Positions 6,265 to 14,216 of a DNA stretch of 19,612 nt are shown one piece after another (position 1 is the stretch's first letter; every line of letters starts with the position of its first letter). The DNA lies in contig DAOVVI010000001.1 in the NCBI GenBank assembly GCA_030637245.1, positions 1-19,612 of the forward strand, read 5' to 3'. The notes under the pieces were generated by a model that had not been told where the DNA came from, searched no databases, and saw only the letters and a list, made by a program, of their open reading frames with translations. The translations under genes and the position numbers were made by a program. The DNA comes from Cyclobacteriaceae bacterium. Its GTDB lineage: Bacteria; Bacteroidota; Bacteroidia; Cytophagales; Cyclobacteriaceae.

Positions 6265-7402
6265 GATGGAACCATTGAAATATTTCCAGGTGAACTGGGT
6301 TGATGGAATGAAGATCAATAAACAACATTTCATTGCCTTAGAAAATGCAATTAACGATCATTTAATGAATGCTTTTGCAGTTGGTTTAAATGATTATAAT
6401 TATGGTTTATTGCCTCCGTTTTCTGGCAAAAGCAGTTCTCTGAAAATAGTTCTAAATACTGATAATCAAAATCATCTCAAAGTAAAAATAATAGATTGCA
6501 GGGCAATAACAATTGGAGGTGCAAGAATTGAAATCCTGGAAAACAGTACTGATATTCATGGATTTTCTATCCCTCTTCCAGAAGTTGATTACGAAATTGA
6601 CAGTTCTAAAGAGGCACATTTTTTTGTGCAGTTATCCGTTCAACCATTTTCGCGAATACCGGTAGGAAATGCTGATCCCTCCGAAGAACCCCCTCGATAC
6701 CCATTTACAGTACCGGAGATAAAAGCTCATATAATACCTGAAGACCAGGTCACCCAAAAGGAAATGGGTTCATATTTCGTATGCATAGGAAAAATTAAAA
6801 TGGTGGAAGGCAAACCTGAAATCATAGGTGAATACATCCCTCCGTGTAGTAGTATCCAAAGCCATTCTCGATTAAAAGATATTCATTCGAAATATGACAA
6901 TTTTTTTGGCCAATTGGAGCTGGATCTATTGAAGATATTGAGAAAAATTAAAGAGAAGGAACAAAGCAATGAACTGGCTAAAGTTGTTTCTCTTCTTTCT
7001 GCAAATATTCTTTTCTTCCTAAGTACCGGCATTCTCGAATTTAGATGGAAAATTGCAAATCAGCCACCTATTAGTATGTTTGAATTCGTAGCCCGATGCG
7101 CTAGGATAATAAAGAATACCATTGATGCCAACTCAGGAAAAGCCAAAGAGGAGCTATTAAATTATTTTATGGATTGGTGCAATTTAAATCAGGGAGAATT
7201 TGAAAACATCCTAATCAACACTGTTAATTTCCAATATGAGCATACGCGTATTCAGCGTACAGCAGCGATTTTTGATCAATTTGTGGATGTAATTTCTACC
7301 TTATTTGAAAAACTTAGTGTCCTGGAATATATAGGTAAGAAAAAAGACACCGGAATTTTCGTAAAAGAACAACAAGGAAAAAAAAGTTTTTTGGCTGACT
7401 AA
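6263..7402 (+). CDS. tssK: T6SS baseplate subunit TssK
   Basis: A 379-residue cytoplasmic protein and a trimeric connector that joins the baseplate wedges to the membrane complex in T6SSs. It opens PLKYFQVNWVDGMKINKQHF, matching the TssK N-terminal shell domain (usually xVxWxxGMxLxPqHF). The middle is a beta-rich shoulder region (FFVQLSVQPFSRIPVGN, PFTVPEIKAHIIPEDQV) and the C-terminal half is helical (LSANILFFLSTGILEF, PPISMFEFVARCARI), as in the family. The start is set at the ATG at 6263; the ATG at 6266 is nearly as good. A TTG at 6224 would add a Gln-Ile repeat encoded by the ACAAAT tract and overlap tssN, which is unlikely. The C-terminal tail EQQGKKSFLAD is short and charged. The 30-base gap to tssO supports co-transcription. 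Confidence 0.88.
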   Translation: MMEPLKYFQVNWVDGMKINKQHFIALENAINDHLMNAFAVGLNDYNYGLLPPFSGKSSSLKIVLNTDNQNHLKVKIIDCRAITIGGARIEILENSTDIHGFSIPLPEVDYEIDSSKEAHFFVQLSVQPFSRIPVGNADPSEEPPRYPFTVPEIKAHIIPEDQVTQKEMGSYFVCIGKIKMVEGKPEIIGEYIPPCSSIQSHSRLKDIHSKYDNFFGQLELDLLKILRKIKEKEQSNELAKVVSLLSANILFFLSTGILEFRWKIANQPPISMFEFVARCARIIKNTIDANSGKAKEELLNYFMDWCNLNQGEFENILINTVNFQYEHTRIQRTAAIFDQFVDVISTLFEKLSVLEYIGKKKDTGIFVKEQQGKKSFLAD

Positions 7403-7432
7403 AGTGAACTATTTCAATTAAAAAAAATATAT

Positions 7433-7915
7433 ATGGAACCACAAAATAAAAACAAAAGGAGAAAAGTATTCCTTAGATTTTTAGCTTTATTTATTATCGG
7501 GATTTTATTGGTGACGATACCATTATATTTCACCATTCGATTGCCCCAACAAGAAAATAAGCTAACATCTGAAGAATTGCACACCCTCCAGGAACAGGTG
7601 ATTTTTCAAAGAGATTATTTCGCCGCCCGCATGGATTCCGTAAAAAATCTGCTTGATAGCTATGATTCAAAAGATGTGGATATTGACATGCTTAATGCTG
7701 ATATTGGCTTTCTGCTTAGTGAAATGGAAAAATCCTTTGTTGAGGATACGTCATGGAGAAAATATATGTATGAAAACATTGTACAATCTTATCTCGGCAT
7801 AAAGAAAACTAAAAATTCGCTAATTGATGTCAATGAAGAATTATCTAATTGCGAGAATAATTTAAAAACAGCTCAGAGTAAGTCACAGAAGCCCAAAACT
7901 ACTGTGGTTAAATAA
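7433..7915 (+). CDS. tssO: T6SSiii envelope protein TssO (single-pass)
   Basis: A 160-residue bitopic inner-membrane protein. A short basic cytoplasmic start (KNKRRKVF) is followed by one strong membrane helix (about residues 13-33, FLALFIIGILLVTIPLYFTI) and a periplasmic part of about 125 residues that is almost wholly helical and probably a coiled coil (LHTLQEQVIFQRDYFAARMD and LIDVNEELSNCENNLKTAQS). The tail is basic (KSQKPKTTVVK). Size, topology and position between tssK and tssE fit TssO of Bacteroidota T6SSs, which with TssN and TssP/Q/R replaces the TssJ/L/M complex. There is no signal cleavage site, so the helix should stay as an anchor. The call leans on context and topology, because the sequence itself is not very distinctive. 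Confidence 0.75.
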   Translation: MEPQNKNKRRKVFLRFLALFIIGILLVTIPLYFTIRLPQQENKLTSEELHTLQEQVIFQRDYFAARMDSVKNLLDSYDSKDVDIDMLNADIGFLLSEMEKSFVEDTSWRKYMYENIVQSYLGIKKTKNSLIDVNEELSNCENNLKTAQSKSQKPKTTVVK

Positions 7916-7992
7916 TATGTTCAATTGATTATTGTTATAGCAAACTTAGAGCGGTTGAGGTATTATAAAGTTCCTTTTCATAACATGTCAAA

Positions 7993-8424
7993 ATGATGGA
8001 TAACTACTATAATTTGCCATTAAATCTGGCAGACATGATCGAGAAAAAAGAGCATCCTAAGTGTACTTTGTATGAATCTGTTGCGATGATGATTCATTTG
8101 ATCACTACCAGCCATTTTGGAGAGTACAAACATGATGACTCTTTTGGGTGCGAGATATGGGAACACGATTTCGAAAATATTATCAACACGCAGCTCTACA
8201 AAGATCAATTGAGGAAGTCCGTTCAACAAACAGTTGAAACGCACGAACCCAGATTATCAGAGGTCAGAGTTGATATTAAAATTGAACAAATAGAGAGCCG
8301 GGTAGGCAATAGAAGATCTAAAAGCAGGATTAAATTGAACATAAATGGATCACTCAGCATGACCAATGAACCATTTAAATATACTGAGCAGTTTTTCATT
8401 GGTCCCCTATCCTATGCTTTATGA
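7993..8424 (+). CDS. tssE: T6SS baseplate subunit TssE (gp25-like)
   Basis: A 143-residue cytoplasmic protein related to phage T4 gp25, the sheath initiator of contractile tails. The first half has SVAMMIHLITTSHFGEYKHD followed by FGCEIWEHDFENI, the usual motif of the first rows of gp25. The second half has LRKSVQQTVETHEPRLSEV, where EPRL is the conserved family signature, and then the last strands VRVDIKIEQIE. The ATG pair at 7993/7996 lies 77 bases after tssO, a longer gap than elsewhere in the operon, with no clear hairpin or promoter in it. TssE nucleates polymerisation of TssB/TssC on the baseplate with TssF and TssG. The length is normal for the T6SSiii type. Confidence 0.85.
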   Translation: MMDNYYNLPLNLADMIEKKEHPKCTLYESVAMMIHLITTSHFGEYKHDDSFGCEIWEHDFENIINTQLYKDQLRKSVQQTVETHEPRLSEVRVDIKIEQIESRVGNRRSKSRIKLNINGSLSMTNEPFKYTEQFFIGPLSYAL

Positions 8425-8456
8425 TATTCAGGAATCTATCTAGTCAATAATTTGAA

Positions 8457-10316
8457 ATGAAAGAAAGCAAGGAAAAGATTAAAAGCAGAATGATAAAGAA
8501 TGCTTCGAGATTGTGGGGCTACCAGGATACGCAATCAGAAAGTTCATTCGATCCATTTGTAGGAATGATCATAGGCTGCCTTGCCGGTGAACTTGAAAAG
8601 GTATCTGAGGGAATTGCTGCTACTGAATCCAGAGTAGTGGAAAGGTTGATAGAGTTATTAACCCCGGAGCCTATTACTGGCCCATATTCTGCACATGCCA
8701 TTATTAGGGCTATTCCAACACAACCGCATTTTATAATTGATTCTCTGCATCAGTTTTATGGGTACAAAAAGAAACCAATACCGGGAAATCATGCCAAAGT
8801 CGAGGAAAAGTCAATCTTCTTCAGTCCAACAGCTTCATATAAATTGTTTCGGGGCAAAGTGAACTTTCTGGCAACAGGCAAGAAACTATTTGAATTCCAG
8901 GAAGAACAGTACAAAGAGGTGTATGCGCTCGCTCAATCCTCTATGCCACTTCCTCCCACAGACTTGTGGTTGGGCCTTGAGTTTGATGACGAGCTTGAAT
9001 CGCTTATGGGACTATCACTATTCTTTGACTTGAGAAATGAAATGTACGAAGAGGCATTCTACAACTCATTGGTAAAAGGAAGATGGTCGATAAACGGACA
9101 CCCTATCCAGATGACACAAGGCTTTAACATTGAAGCGGAAACGGAAAGAACCGGATTGGATACAATGATTAAGCAGGAGATGAATGTGTGTGCCAAAATA
9201 TGCAGTCATGTAAATAATTTATATCAAAAAAAATTCCTAACCCTTTCCGGTGGAGGCAATACCCTTGAGCAACTTTTCTGGCCTGAAGAATATCCACGGC
9301 TTTTTAAAGATGCATTTAATCAGAAAGACCTTGATGGTTTAGATCGAAAACTGTACTGGATAAAGGTAGAACTTCAAGAAGCATTTCCCGCTGATATACT
9401 TGAAGATGTAACCTGTTCCATGAATTGTTTTCCGGTAATCAACCGTCGATTAAATGAGTTTACTCAGACTTCACGTGATTTTATCAATATCATCCCTCTC
9501 CAAACAGAAGATGCTTTTCTTGATATAAAAAGTGTATCAAACAGCGAAGGTAATCTTTATTCCCTGAAATCTTTCAGCAGTGCGAAGGGAATGGAAAAGG
9601 GTTCATATATATTGCGTCATGGCGGTGTTGGCAGATTCGATAAACGAAATGCCATGGAAATACTTAATTATCTGCTGGAACTCCTCCGGGATGAAAGTGC
9701 CGCTTTCTCAGTGCTGGGAACGGACATGATCTCCTCAAACCTTCGCGAACTCAACCAGATGGTTGCCCGCCTTGAACAACGACTTAAAGATAGCAATATA
9801 GAGAAAGAAGATACTTCATATCTAACACTAAGAGCGCATCCTGAAGATGAAACGGTATTTGTAGAATTCTGGTCCACACAGGGAGTATTTGCCAACAATA
9901 TCAAAGTAGGAAGTAAACTGAACATTTACGAGGGCAGTGACATCGAACAGGATAGCGTAACATTAGTCACCCAAACCATAGGGGGAAGAGAGCGATTGGA
10001 TACGCAGGAACGAATCAATACCTATCGCAAGACTTTGCTATCTCATGGAAGGATAGTCACTGCTGAGGATATAAAGGCGCTTTGCTATGAGCATTTCGGA
10101 AAAGGTTTGGAGAAAGTAGACATTAAAAAGGGCATCATGAAAAGCCAGATTGTGAATCAGGGTTTTGTACGGACCATTGATATTCACCTTACACTCTCCA
10201 GGATAAAAACCGCCCTGGAAGATGAAGATCTCAACTACTTAAAGGAAGATTTTCTGGTAAAACTAAAAGAGCAGTCGTCGAATATGATGACTTATAGGTG
10301 CTTTATTAACGCTTAG
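8457..10316 (+). CDS. tssF: T6SS baseplate subunit TssF
   Basis: A 619-residue cytoplasmic protein, the largest baseplate wedge component. It begins MIKNASRLWGYQDTQSESSFDPFVGMI, which fits the start of TssF where a DPFV-type segment follows a helical lead, and continues with the conserved helix around ERLIELLTPEPITGPYSAHA. This region carries the proline-rich LTPE motif typical of TssF. Later blocks include WLGLEFDD and FFDLRN, the INIIPLQTEDAFLDIKSV region, and SHGRIVTAEDIKALCYEHFG near the end. TssF pairs with TssG to build the wedge and contacts the VgrG spike. It lies 32 bases after tssE and 47 bases before the nitrilase-like gene, so both are probably on one transcript. No signal peptide or membrane helix is seen. 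Confidence 0.88.
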   Translation: MKESKEKIKSRMIKNASRLWGYQDTQSESSFDPFVGMIIGCLAGELEKVSEGIAATESRVVERLIELLTPEPITGPYSAHAIIRAIPTQPHFIIDSLHQFYGYKKKPIPGNHAKVEEKSIFFSPTASYKLFRGKVNFLATGKKLFEFQEEQYKEVYALAQSSMPLPPTDLWLGLEFDDELESLMGLSLFFDLRNEMYEEAFYNSLVKGRWSINGHPIQMTQGFNIEAETERTGLDTMIKQEMNVCAKICSHVNNLYQKKFLTLSGGGNTLEQLFWPEEYPRLFKDAFNQKDLDGLDRKLYWIKVELQEAFPADILEDVTCSMNCFPVINRRLNEFTQTSRDFINIIPLQTEDAFLDIKSVSNSEGNLYSLKSFSSAKGMEKGSYILRHGGVGRFDKRNAMEILNYLLELLRDESAAFSVLGTDMISSNLRELNQMVARLEQRLKDSNIEKEDTSYLTLRAHPEDETVFVEFWSTQGVFANNIKVGSKLNIYEGSDIEQDSVTLVTQTIGGRERLDTQERINTYRKTLLSHGRIVTAEDIKALCYEHFGKGLEKVDIKKGIMKSQIVNQGFVRTIDIHLTLSRIKTALEDEDLNYLKEDFLVKLKEQSSNMMTYRCFINA

Positions 10317-10363
10317 GAAACTCAGACAGACTAATATTACACAACATCTAAAGAACTGGCTTT

Positions 10364-11353
10364 ATGGACGAAATAACTTTAGGCATTGGATTATATTCAT
10401 GTAAAACAGGGGATTATAATAGGATTGTTCGTTACATCAAAAAGAATCCTGACCTCGATATCAATCATATCATCACTCAAGTAAAAAAGCAACTGGAGAT
10501 CTTTGAAAGCAGAATTAAAGGCAAAGTCCCTAATTTCGGTGTTCGTGGCGTTTTTGTTTGTCCGGAATATTTATTCTCTGCCGGTGATGGGCAAATCGGA
10601 AAAAGAGGAGTCAGGGACTATATCAAGAATCGAATAGTCAAAAAACTTATTGCATTATCGAAAGAACATAGCAATATTATTGTTATTCCAGGATCTATTG
10701 CCTGGGAAACCTCTGTCCTGGGTTCAGGCATTGCAAATATCTCTGCAGGTGGGTCATTAAGAATTGAAGATATTAGAAAGCCAATACCGGTTATAACTGC
10801 TAAGAAACATTGGCAGAATAGTCAAGTGTCGGGTAGTGGACGAGTGGGTGATTATAAGGATGTTGGGTTAAAAAAACTGGATAAACTAAAGAAGTCAAAG
10901 ATGTCGGGTGCATCAAAAAAAATCGCCCTGCAGAATAATACCGTTGTACTACTACATAATGGAAGAGTTATAGGAGAATACAACAAGGCAAGTGATTATT
11001 GTGAAAGCAGAATCTCACATACGTATCATGTTCCATATCCTTATCCTGGCACATTCGAAGTCAAAACTCACAAAGGTAAGTTGACCATTGGTTTAGAAGT
11101 GTGTCTTGATCATAATATTGACACTTTGGGCAAGTGGATCGGTGGCTCAAATGCCAGAAAACCTCATCTGCATGTAGTCTGTTCAGCGTGTGTAAAACCA
11201 AACAAAGTCTGGGCTAAAAAGGACGGATGGTATCTGCATTCATCGAGTGAACCATCATATACTTGCATTGCTGATTCGAAGGGTGCAATAAAATCTAACT
11301 TGAAATCAAGTGAAAACCTATTAATAGATATTGTCAAAGTTCCCCTCTCATAA
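10364..11353 (+). CDS. Nitrilase-superfamily (carbon-nitrogen hydrolase) protein in the T6SS locus
   Basis: A 329-residue cytoplasmic protein of the carbon-nitrogen hydrolase superfamily, which cleaves or forms non-peptide C-N bonds with a Glu-Lys-Cys triad. All three appear: Glu68 in VFVCPEYLFS, Lys208 in NGRVIGEYNKASD, and Cys247 in IGLEVCLDHN. IIVIPGSIAW (about 105-114) and LHVVCSAC near the end match conserved strands of the fold. Between about 128 and 190 there is a long basic insertion (LKKLDKLKKSK) not usual for the family. No signal peptide is present. It is the last gene of the tssG-tssF operon, 47 bases after tssF, and its end faces the PAAR and vgrG operon. Nothing in core T6SS biology needs such an enzyme. 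It could be a cargo effector acting on amides or nucleotide cofactors, or a resident amidase. The superfamily is secure; substrate and role are unknown. Confidence 0.8.
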   Translation: MDEITLGIGLYSCKTGDYNRIVRYIKKNPDLDINHIITQVKKQLEIFESRIKGKVPNFGVRGVFVCPEYLFSAGDGQIGKRGVRDYIKNRIVKKLIALSKEHSNIIVIPGSIAWETSVLGSGIANISAGGSLRIEDIRKPIPVITAKKHWQNSQVSGSGRVGDYKDVGLKKLDKLKKSKMSGASKKIALQNNTVVLLHNGRVIGEYNKASDYCESRISHTYHVPYPYPGTFEVKTHKGKLTIGLEVCLDHNIDTLGKWIGGSNARKPHLHVVCSACVKPNKVWAKKDGWYLHSSSEPSYTCIADSKGAIKSNLKSSENLLIDIVKVPLS

Positions 11354-11381
11354 TTAGGCAACAGTGGCTATGAAAAGAGAA

Positions 11382-11483
11382 TTATTTTAAATCAAACCCA
11401 CCAAAGTAACGCCGACGTGAAGTGTATTTAAGCGGTGGCTGTTCAACTTTTTTTCCAATGGGAATTTCGACAAGTAGATTCAC
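11382..11483 (-). pseudogene. Short clean reading frame downstream of PAAR, possible gene remnant
   Basis: In the 160-base convergent gap, the - strand reads for 33 codons from a GTG at 11483: NLLVEIPIGKKVEQPPLKY, ending FGGFDLK and stop at 11382. The composition (two Gly-Gly-like turns, charged and hydrophobic alternation) looks like real protein rather than random AT-rich DNA, and the local GC is higher than in other gaps. In the neighbouring frame an ATG sits 5 bases after the PAAR stop and reads MSRVTYARQ before shifting; joined by one frame change the two make about 42 residues. It may be the ruined C-terminal end of a PAAR-linked gene, a tiny protein, or chance. I do not recognise a family. 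Confidence 0.3.
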
Positions 11484-11490
11484 GCTGGCG

Positions 11491-11505
11491 CGCGTATGTT
11501 ACGCG
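11491..11505. terminator. GC-rich hairpin after PAAR in the convergent gap
   Basis: CGCGTA-TGT-TACGCG (11491-11505) is a perfect 6-bp stem with a 3-base loop, flanked by the extra complementary CACGC (11481-11485) and GCGTG (11503-11507). It lies 9 to 23 bases past the PAAR stop on the - strand and about 140 bases past the nitrilase-like gene stop. GC-rich stems are rare in this AT-rich window. Neither side has an immediate T-run; TTTTTTT occurs about 40 bases lower (11449-11455), which on the - strand reads as A. So it may stabilise or end the PAAR message but is not a standard terminator. It overlaps the start of the possible remnant. Confidence 0.35.
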
Positions 11506-11513
11506 TGACATTT

Positions 11514-11816
11514 TCACCCTCCAATCATCACAGTAGGGCAACCAACCACTATTGCGCCTCCATGTGCTGTGGAATCACCTAATCTGGCGGCGGGTTTTCC
11601 TCCTATCATCACCGTTGCTGATCCTTTTACAATGCTATCCGGAGGGCCAACGCATGTAGCTGCGTCCCCAACTACTGAAGCCGGCATTTTGCCTATCAGT
11701 ACGTTTGGCACTCCAGGTCCAAGAATAGGTCCACCCACATGGGGTATGGGAGGTACTCCCGGTGTTTGCATCGGGCAGGTGTGCATATCTGTCAGTCTTG
11801 CTGCGGGTTGTCCCAT
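11514..11816 (-). CDS. PAAR-domain spike tip protein
   Basis: A 100-residue PAAR protein, the cone that sharpens the VgrG spike and often carries effectors. The sequence has the hallmark GQPAARLTDMHTCP start and PHVGGPILGPGVPNVLIGKMPA, then the second PAARLGDSTAHGG and ends GCPTVMIGG. The His and Cys residues of the metal site (H12, H26, the late H of STAHGG and the C of GCPT) are in their usual places. Length is that of a minimal PAAR with no C-terminal toxin extension, so any effector is separate. It lies 20 bases after vgrG and is the last gene of the clpV-led operon. The GC content is higher than average, explained by many Gly, Pro and Ala codons. Identification is firm. Confidence 0.95.
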   Translation of the reverse strand: MGQPAARLTDMHTCPMQTPGVPPIPHVGGPILGPGVPNVLIGKMPASVVGDAATCVGPPDSIVKGSATVMIGGKPAARLGDSTAHGGAIVVGCPTVMIGG

Positions 11817-11836
11817 TGTTTTTTAATTATTAATTA

Positions 11837-13579
11837 TCAATTGATCATTACCATTGTTCCTTTTACCGTTGTATTTCCTACAGATGAAAGCTCGGCAGAT
11901 GCATTTCCTTTGGCAGTAAAGCTGGCTACAGATGAAATATCTACTCCGGTAGCGCCTTCAATGGTGATCTTTGATTTTGAGGTTATGTTTATATCCTTCA
12001 TACTATCCATAGTAATACCACCGGAATCGAGCTCAATTTTATTTTGATTCTGATCCTGAAAAAGGATTGATTTCCCATCGTCACTTAGAACAATTTTATT
12101 TCCACCGGGTGTTTCTATGGTGGTCATCTTTTTTTTATCGTCGAATTCTATCTTCAGCTTACTTTTAGTTAAAATGCCTTTAAAACTATTATTTCGATCT
12201 GGCCATGCAGGTTCGGGTTTATTCTTTCCATGATACATGCTTCCAATCACATATGGTTTTTCTGCATTGCCCTCCTCGAAGCCTAGCAATACTTCATCGT
12301 CAACTTCAGGAATAAAATAAAAACCCGCTTCTTTTCCCGCATAGGTATTAGCGATCCGCAACCACGGACTCAAAAGGTTGTTTCCCTGCCAGAAGAAATT
12401 CACCTTTACCCTGCCCAGCTTATCGGGATCGTTATTATCTTTCACAATGGCACTTTGCGTTTCACAGTATGGGATTGCATGTGAATTGGTGTAATCGGGA
12501 ATTTTTGCTTCTGCGGGAATGCCCTCAAAATTATTCTGGTAATTCATTGTATTATCGCAAGTATGGCTAAGTGAGGTAATGATATATTCACCATAATCCA
12601 CATCGCCATCCTGTCCAACCTTCAATGCCTTGATATTTACTTTGGTGCCGAGTTTCAACTGTGGATTCTGACTACTCCCTTGCATCACCGACATATTTAG
12701 CGCCGAAGCCCCTTCTTCGAGACCGACCACATGATCTAATTCCTTCGTATAATTATTGTCAGGAACGTTTAGGTGGTTATAAAATAAAGTGGATTGCTGT
12801 GTATATTGTTTCGCGGATTTATCATGAGCAAATCCACCGTATTCATTCAGATTATCTTTACCCCCTGATTTAGCAGAAGCAGTTTCCAAAGCCTTGGCGG
12901 AAGTGTAATCATAACCAACATATTTAAACTTCAGGGGATTCATTCTTATGGAAAAACTAAAATCAGTAAGATCTGTCCCTAATTTTAAATCTGTTTTATT
13001 ATCGGGCAATTTACCAAAGAACAGTTGAGTCCCGTCATAGAAAAACCATTCTCCATAACGCGTTGCCAGGCGTCGTATAAAATCATACCTGCTCTCATTG
13101 TACTGAACGACATAAGGTAACCGGGCATCTTTTACAGGATCAGTTTTGGATTTTAATACATCTTTGGGGTAAGGTTTTAATACATCATCTGCGATTTGCT
13201 TTAAGGTTTTATTCTCAAATGAGTGACTGCCAGGGTTATCACTCATTAAAATATCAGGACTATGCCCCGATAGGATCACATGATCAGCTTGTCCGGTATC
13301 TGATTTGGCGGCTCTGATTCCTGTAATAAGTCCTTTAAACATATGATCAGATGTCTGTGAATTTCCTTTCAATTTTGCTTCAATGGAAATGGTAATGACT
13401 AAGCCAATAAATTTTTTCGACTGCTCCATTACAAAACCATCCGTATCTTCAAAGGTATCCATACGGCATACAACCTCAAATTCATGGTAGGTATAAATAC
13501 TTTGATTGATAGTAAAGTTCAGAAAATCTTTCAGCTCCTCTCCATCTATTTCAATTCGAATCTTTGATGCCAGTGCCAT
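11837..13579 (-). CDS. vgrG: T6SS spike protein VgrG (TssI)
   Basis: A 580-residue trimeric spike. The N-terminal part (about 1-370) is gp27-like: RIEIDGEELKDFLNFTINQSIYTYHEFEV, GLVITISIEAKL, SRYDFIRRLATRYGEWFFYDG (the conserved SDYxFLxRLAxxyGEwFyydG block) and LKLGTKVNIKAL. Next is the gp5-like OB-fold (about 375-470): AIVKDNNDPDKLGRVKVNFFW, LSPWLRIANTYAGKEAGFYF and PEVDDEVLLGFEEGNAEKPYVIGSMY, the last typical of all VgrGs. The C-terminal beta-helix contains short repeats such as DINITSKSKITIEGATG and ends KGTMVMIN. No extra effector domain follows, so this VgrG should carry separate cargo. The 154-base gap to tssD is the longest in this operon. Identification is firm. Confidence 0.96.
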   Translation of the reverse strand: MALASKIRIEIDGEELKDFLNFTINQSIYTYHEFEVVCRMDTFEDTDGFVMEQSKKFIGLVITISIEAKLKGNSQTSDHMFKGLITGIRAAKSDTGQADHVILSGHSPDILMSDNPGSHSFENKTLKQIADDVLKPYPKDVLKSKTDPVKDARLPYVVQYNESRYDFIRRLATRYGEWFFYDGTQLFFGKLPDNKTDLKLGTDLTDFSFSIRMNPLKFKYVGYDYTSAKALETASAKSGGKDNLNEYGGFAHDKSAKQYTQQSTLFYNHLNVPDNNYTKELDHVVGLEEGASALNMSVMQGSSQNPQLKLGTKVNIKALKVGQDGDVDYGEYIITSLSHTCDNTMNYQNNFEGIPAEAKIPDYTNSHAIPYCETQSAIVKDNNDPDKLGRVKVNFFWQGNNLLSPWLRIANTYAGKEAGFYFIPEVDDEVLLGFEEGNAEKPYVIGSMYHGKNKPEPAWPDRNNSFKGILTKSKLKIEFDDKKKMTTIETPGGNKIVLSDDGKSILFQDQNQNKIELDSGGITMDSMKDINITSKSKITIEGATGVDISSVASFTAKGNASAELSSVGNTTVKGTMVMIN

Positions 13580-13733
13580 AGTACTATTTTCTTTTTAAAA
13601 TCAGAATTAATTATAAAACTACCTAAAATTGCTAAAGTGCATATTCATAAACCATAGGATGATTATTTCAAAAAAACAAAAGAAATAAGTGCTAACAACC
13701 ATATAATTATAATCCAATTGAGAGTACCAATGA

Positions 13734-14135
13734 TTAATATCCCAACCATACATTAGAATAATTTACACCTGCAATACTAATCTCACGGGCAGAAATAGAC
13801 AGGGTTACCACCATTTGAGATTGATCCTTAAAACTTTCATGATACTGGATCAACCTGGCATCTTTAAATTCCACCGTTTTAAATGGTTTGGTATTGTTAT
13901 CTCCAGAAAACGTTATTTTCCCATTCTTATCAGCATCTTCAGAGATCATCCATTGTATTATTTCAGAATCTTCCAGGCTAGCGAATGATAGATCAATGAT
14001 ACCTCCCCGCACTTTGGAGGTTGGCAATCCTTTCTGGTCAATTTCCTGTGAAAAACTATAATCACAAGTGAGCAAATGGATGCCATCTTTTTCATTCTGA
14101 TGCCCTTCAACATGTAATTTTGCTGATAGTACCAT
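13734..14135 (-). CDS. tssD: T6SS tube protein TssD (Hcp-like), copy 1
   Basis: A 133-residue protein of the Bacteroidota TssD family, which forms hexameric rings that stack into the inner tube fired by the sheath and can carry effectors in its lumen. It begins VLSAKLHVEGHQNEKDGIHLLTCDYSFSQ, as the family does (soluble strand, then H..DG), has LSFASLEDSEIIQWMISED and GKITFSGD, and ends with the last strands TLSISAREISIAGVNYSNVWLG. It is only distantly similar to the neighbouring copy. The gap of 154 bases before vgrG and of 81 bases after the other tssD holds no clean promoter. Copy 1 is the more conventional tube subunit of the pair. Confidence 0.85.
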   Translation of the reverse strand: MVLSAKLHVEGHQNEKDGIHLLTCDYSFSQEIDQKGLPTSKVRGGIIDLSFASLEDSEIIQWMISEDADKNGKITFSGDNNTKPFKTVEFKDARLIQYHESFKDQSQMVVTLSISAREISIAGVNYSNVWLGY

Positions 14136-14216
14136 AATTATAAATTATCTAAAATAAATATGTTAGAGATAATCAGGATGCGATCCGTGACAGCATCACT
14201 GTATATTGTCAGTTTA

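Noticed and set aside
11569..11826. 85-residue + strand frame opposite the PAAR gene
   Set aside because: It is the exact antisense of PAAR codons, which are Gly/Pro/Ala-rich and stop-poor on both strands; no independent start site or family match.
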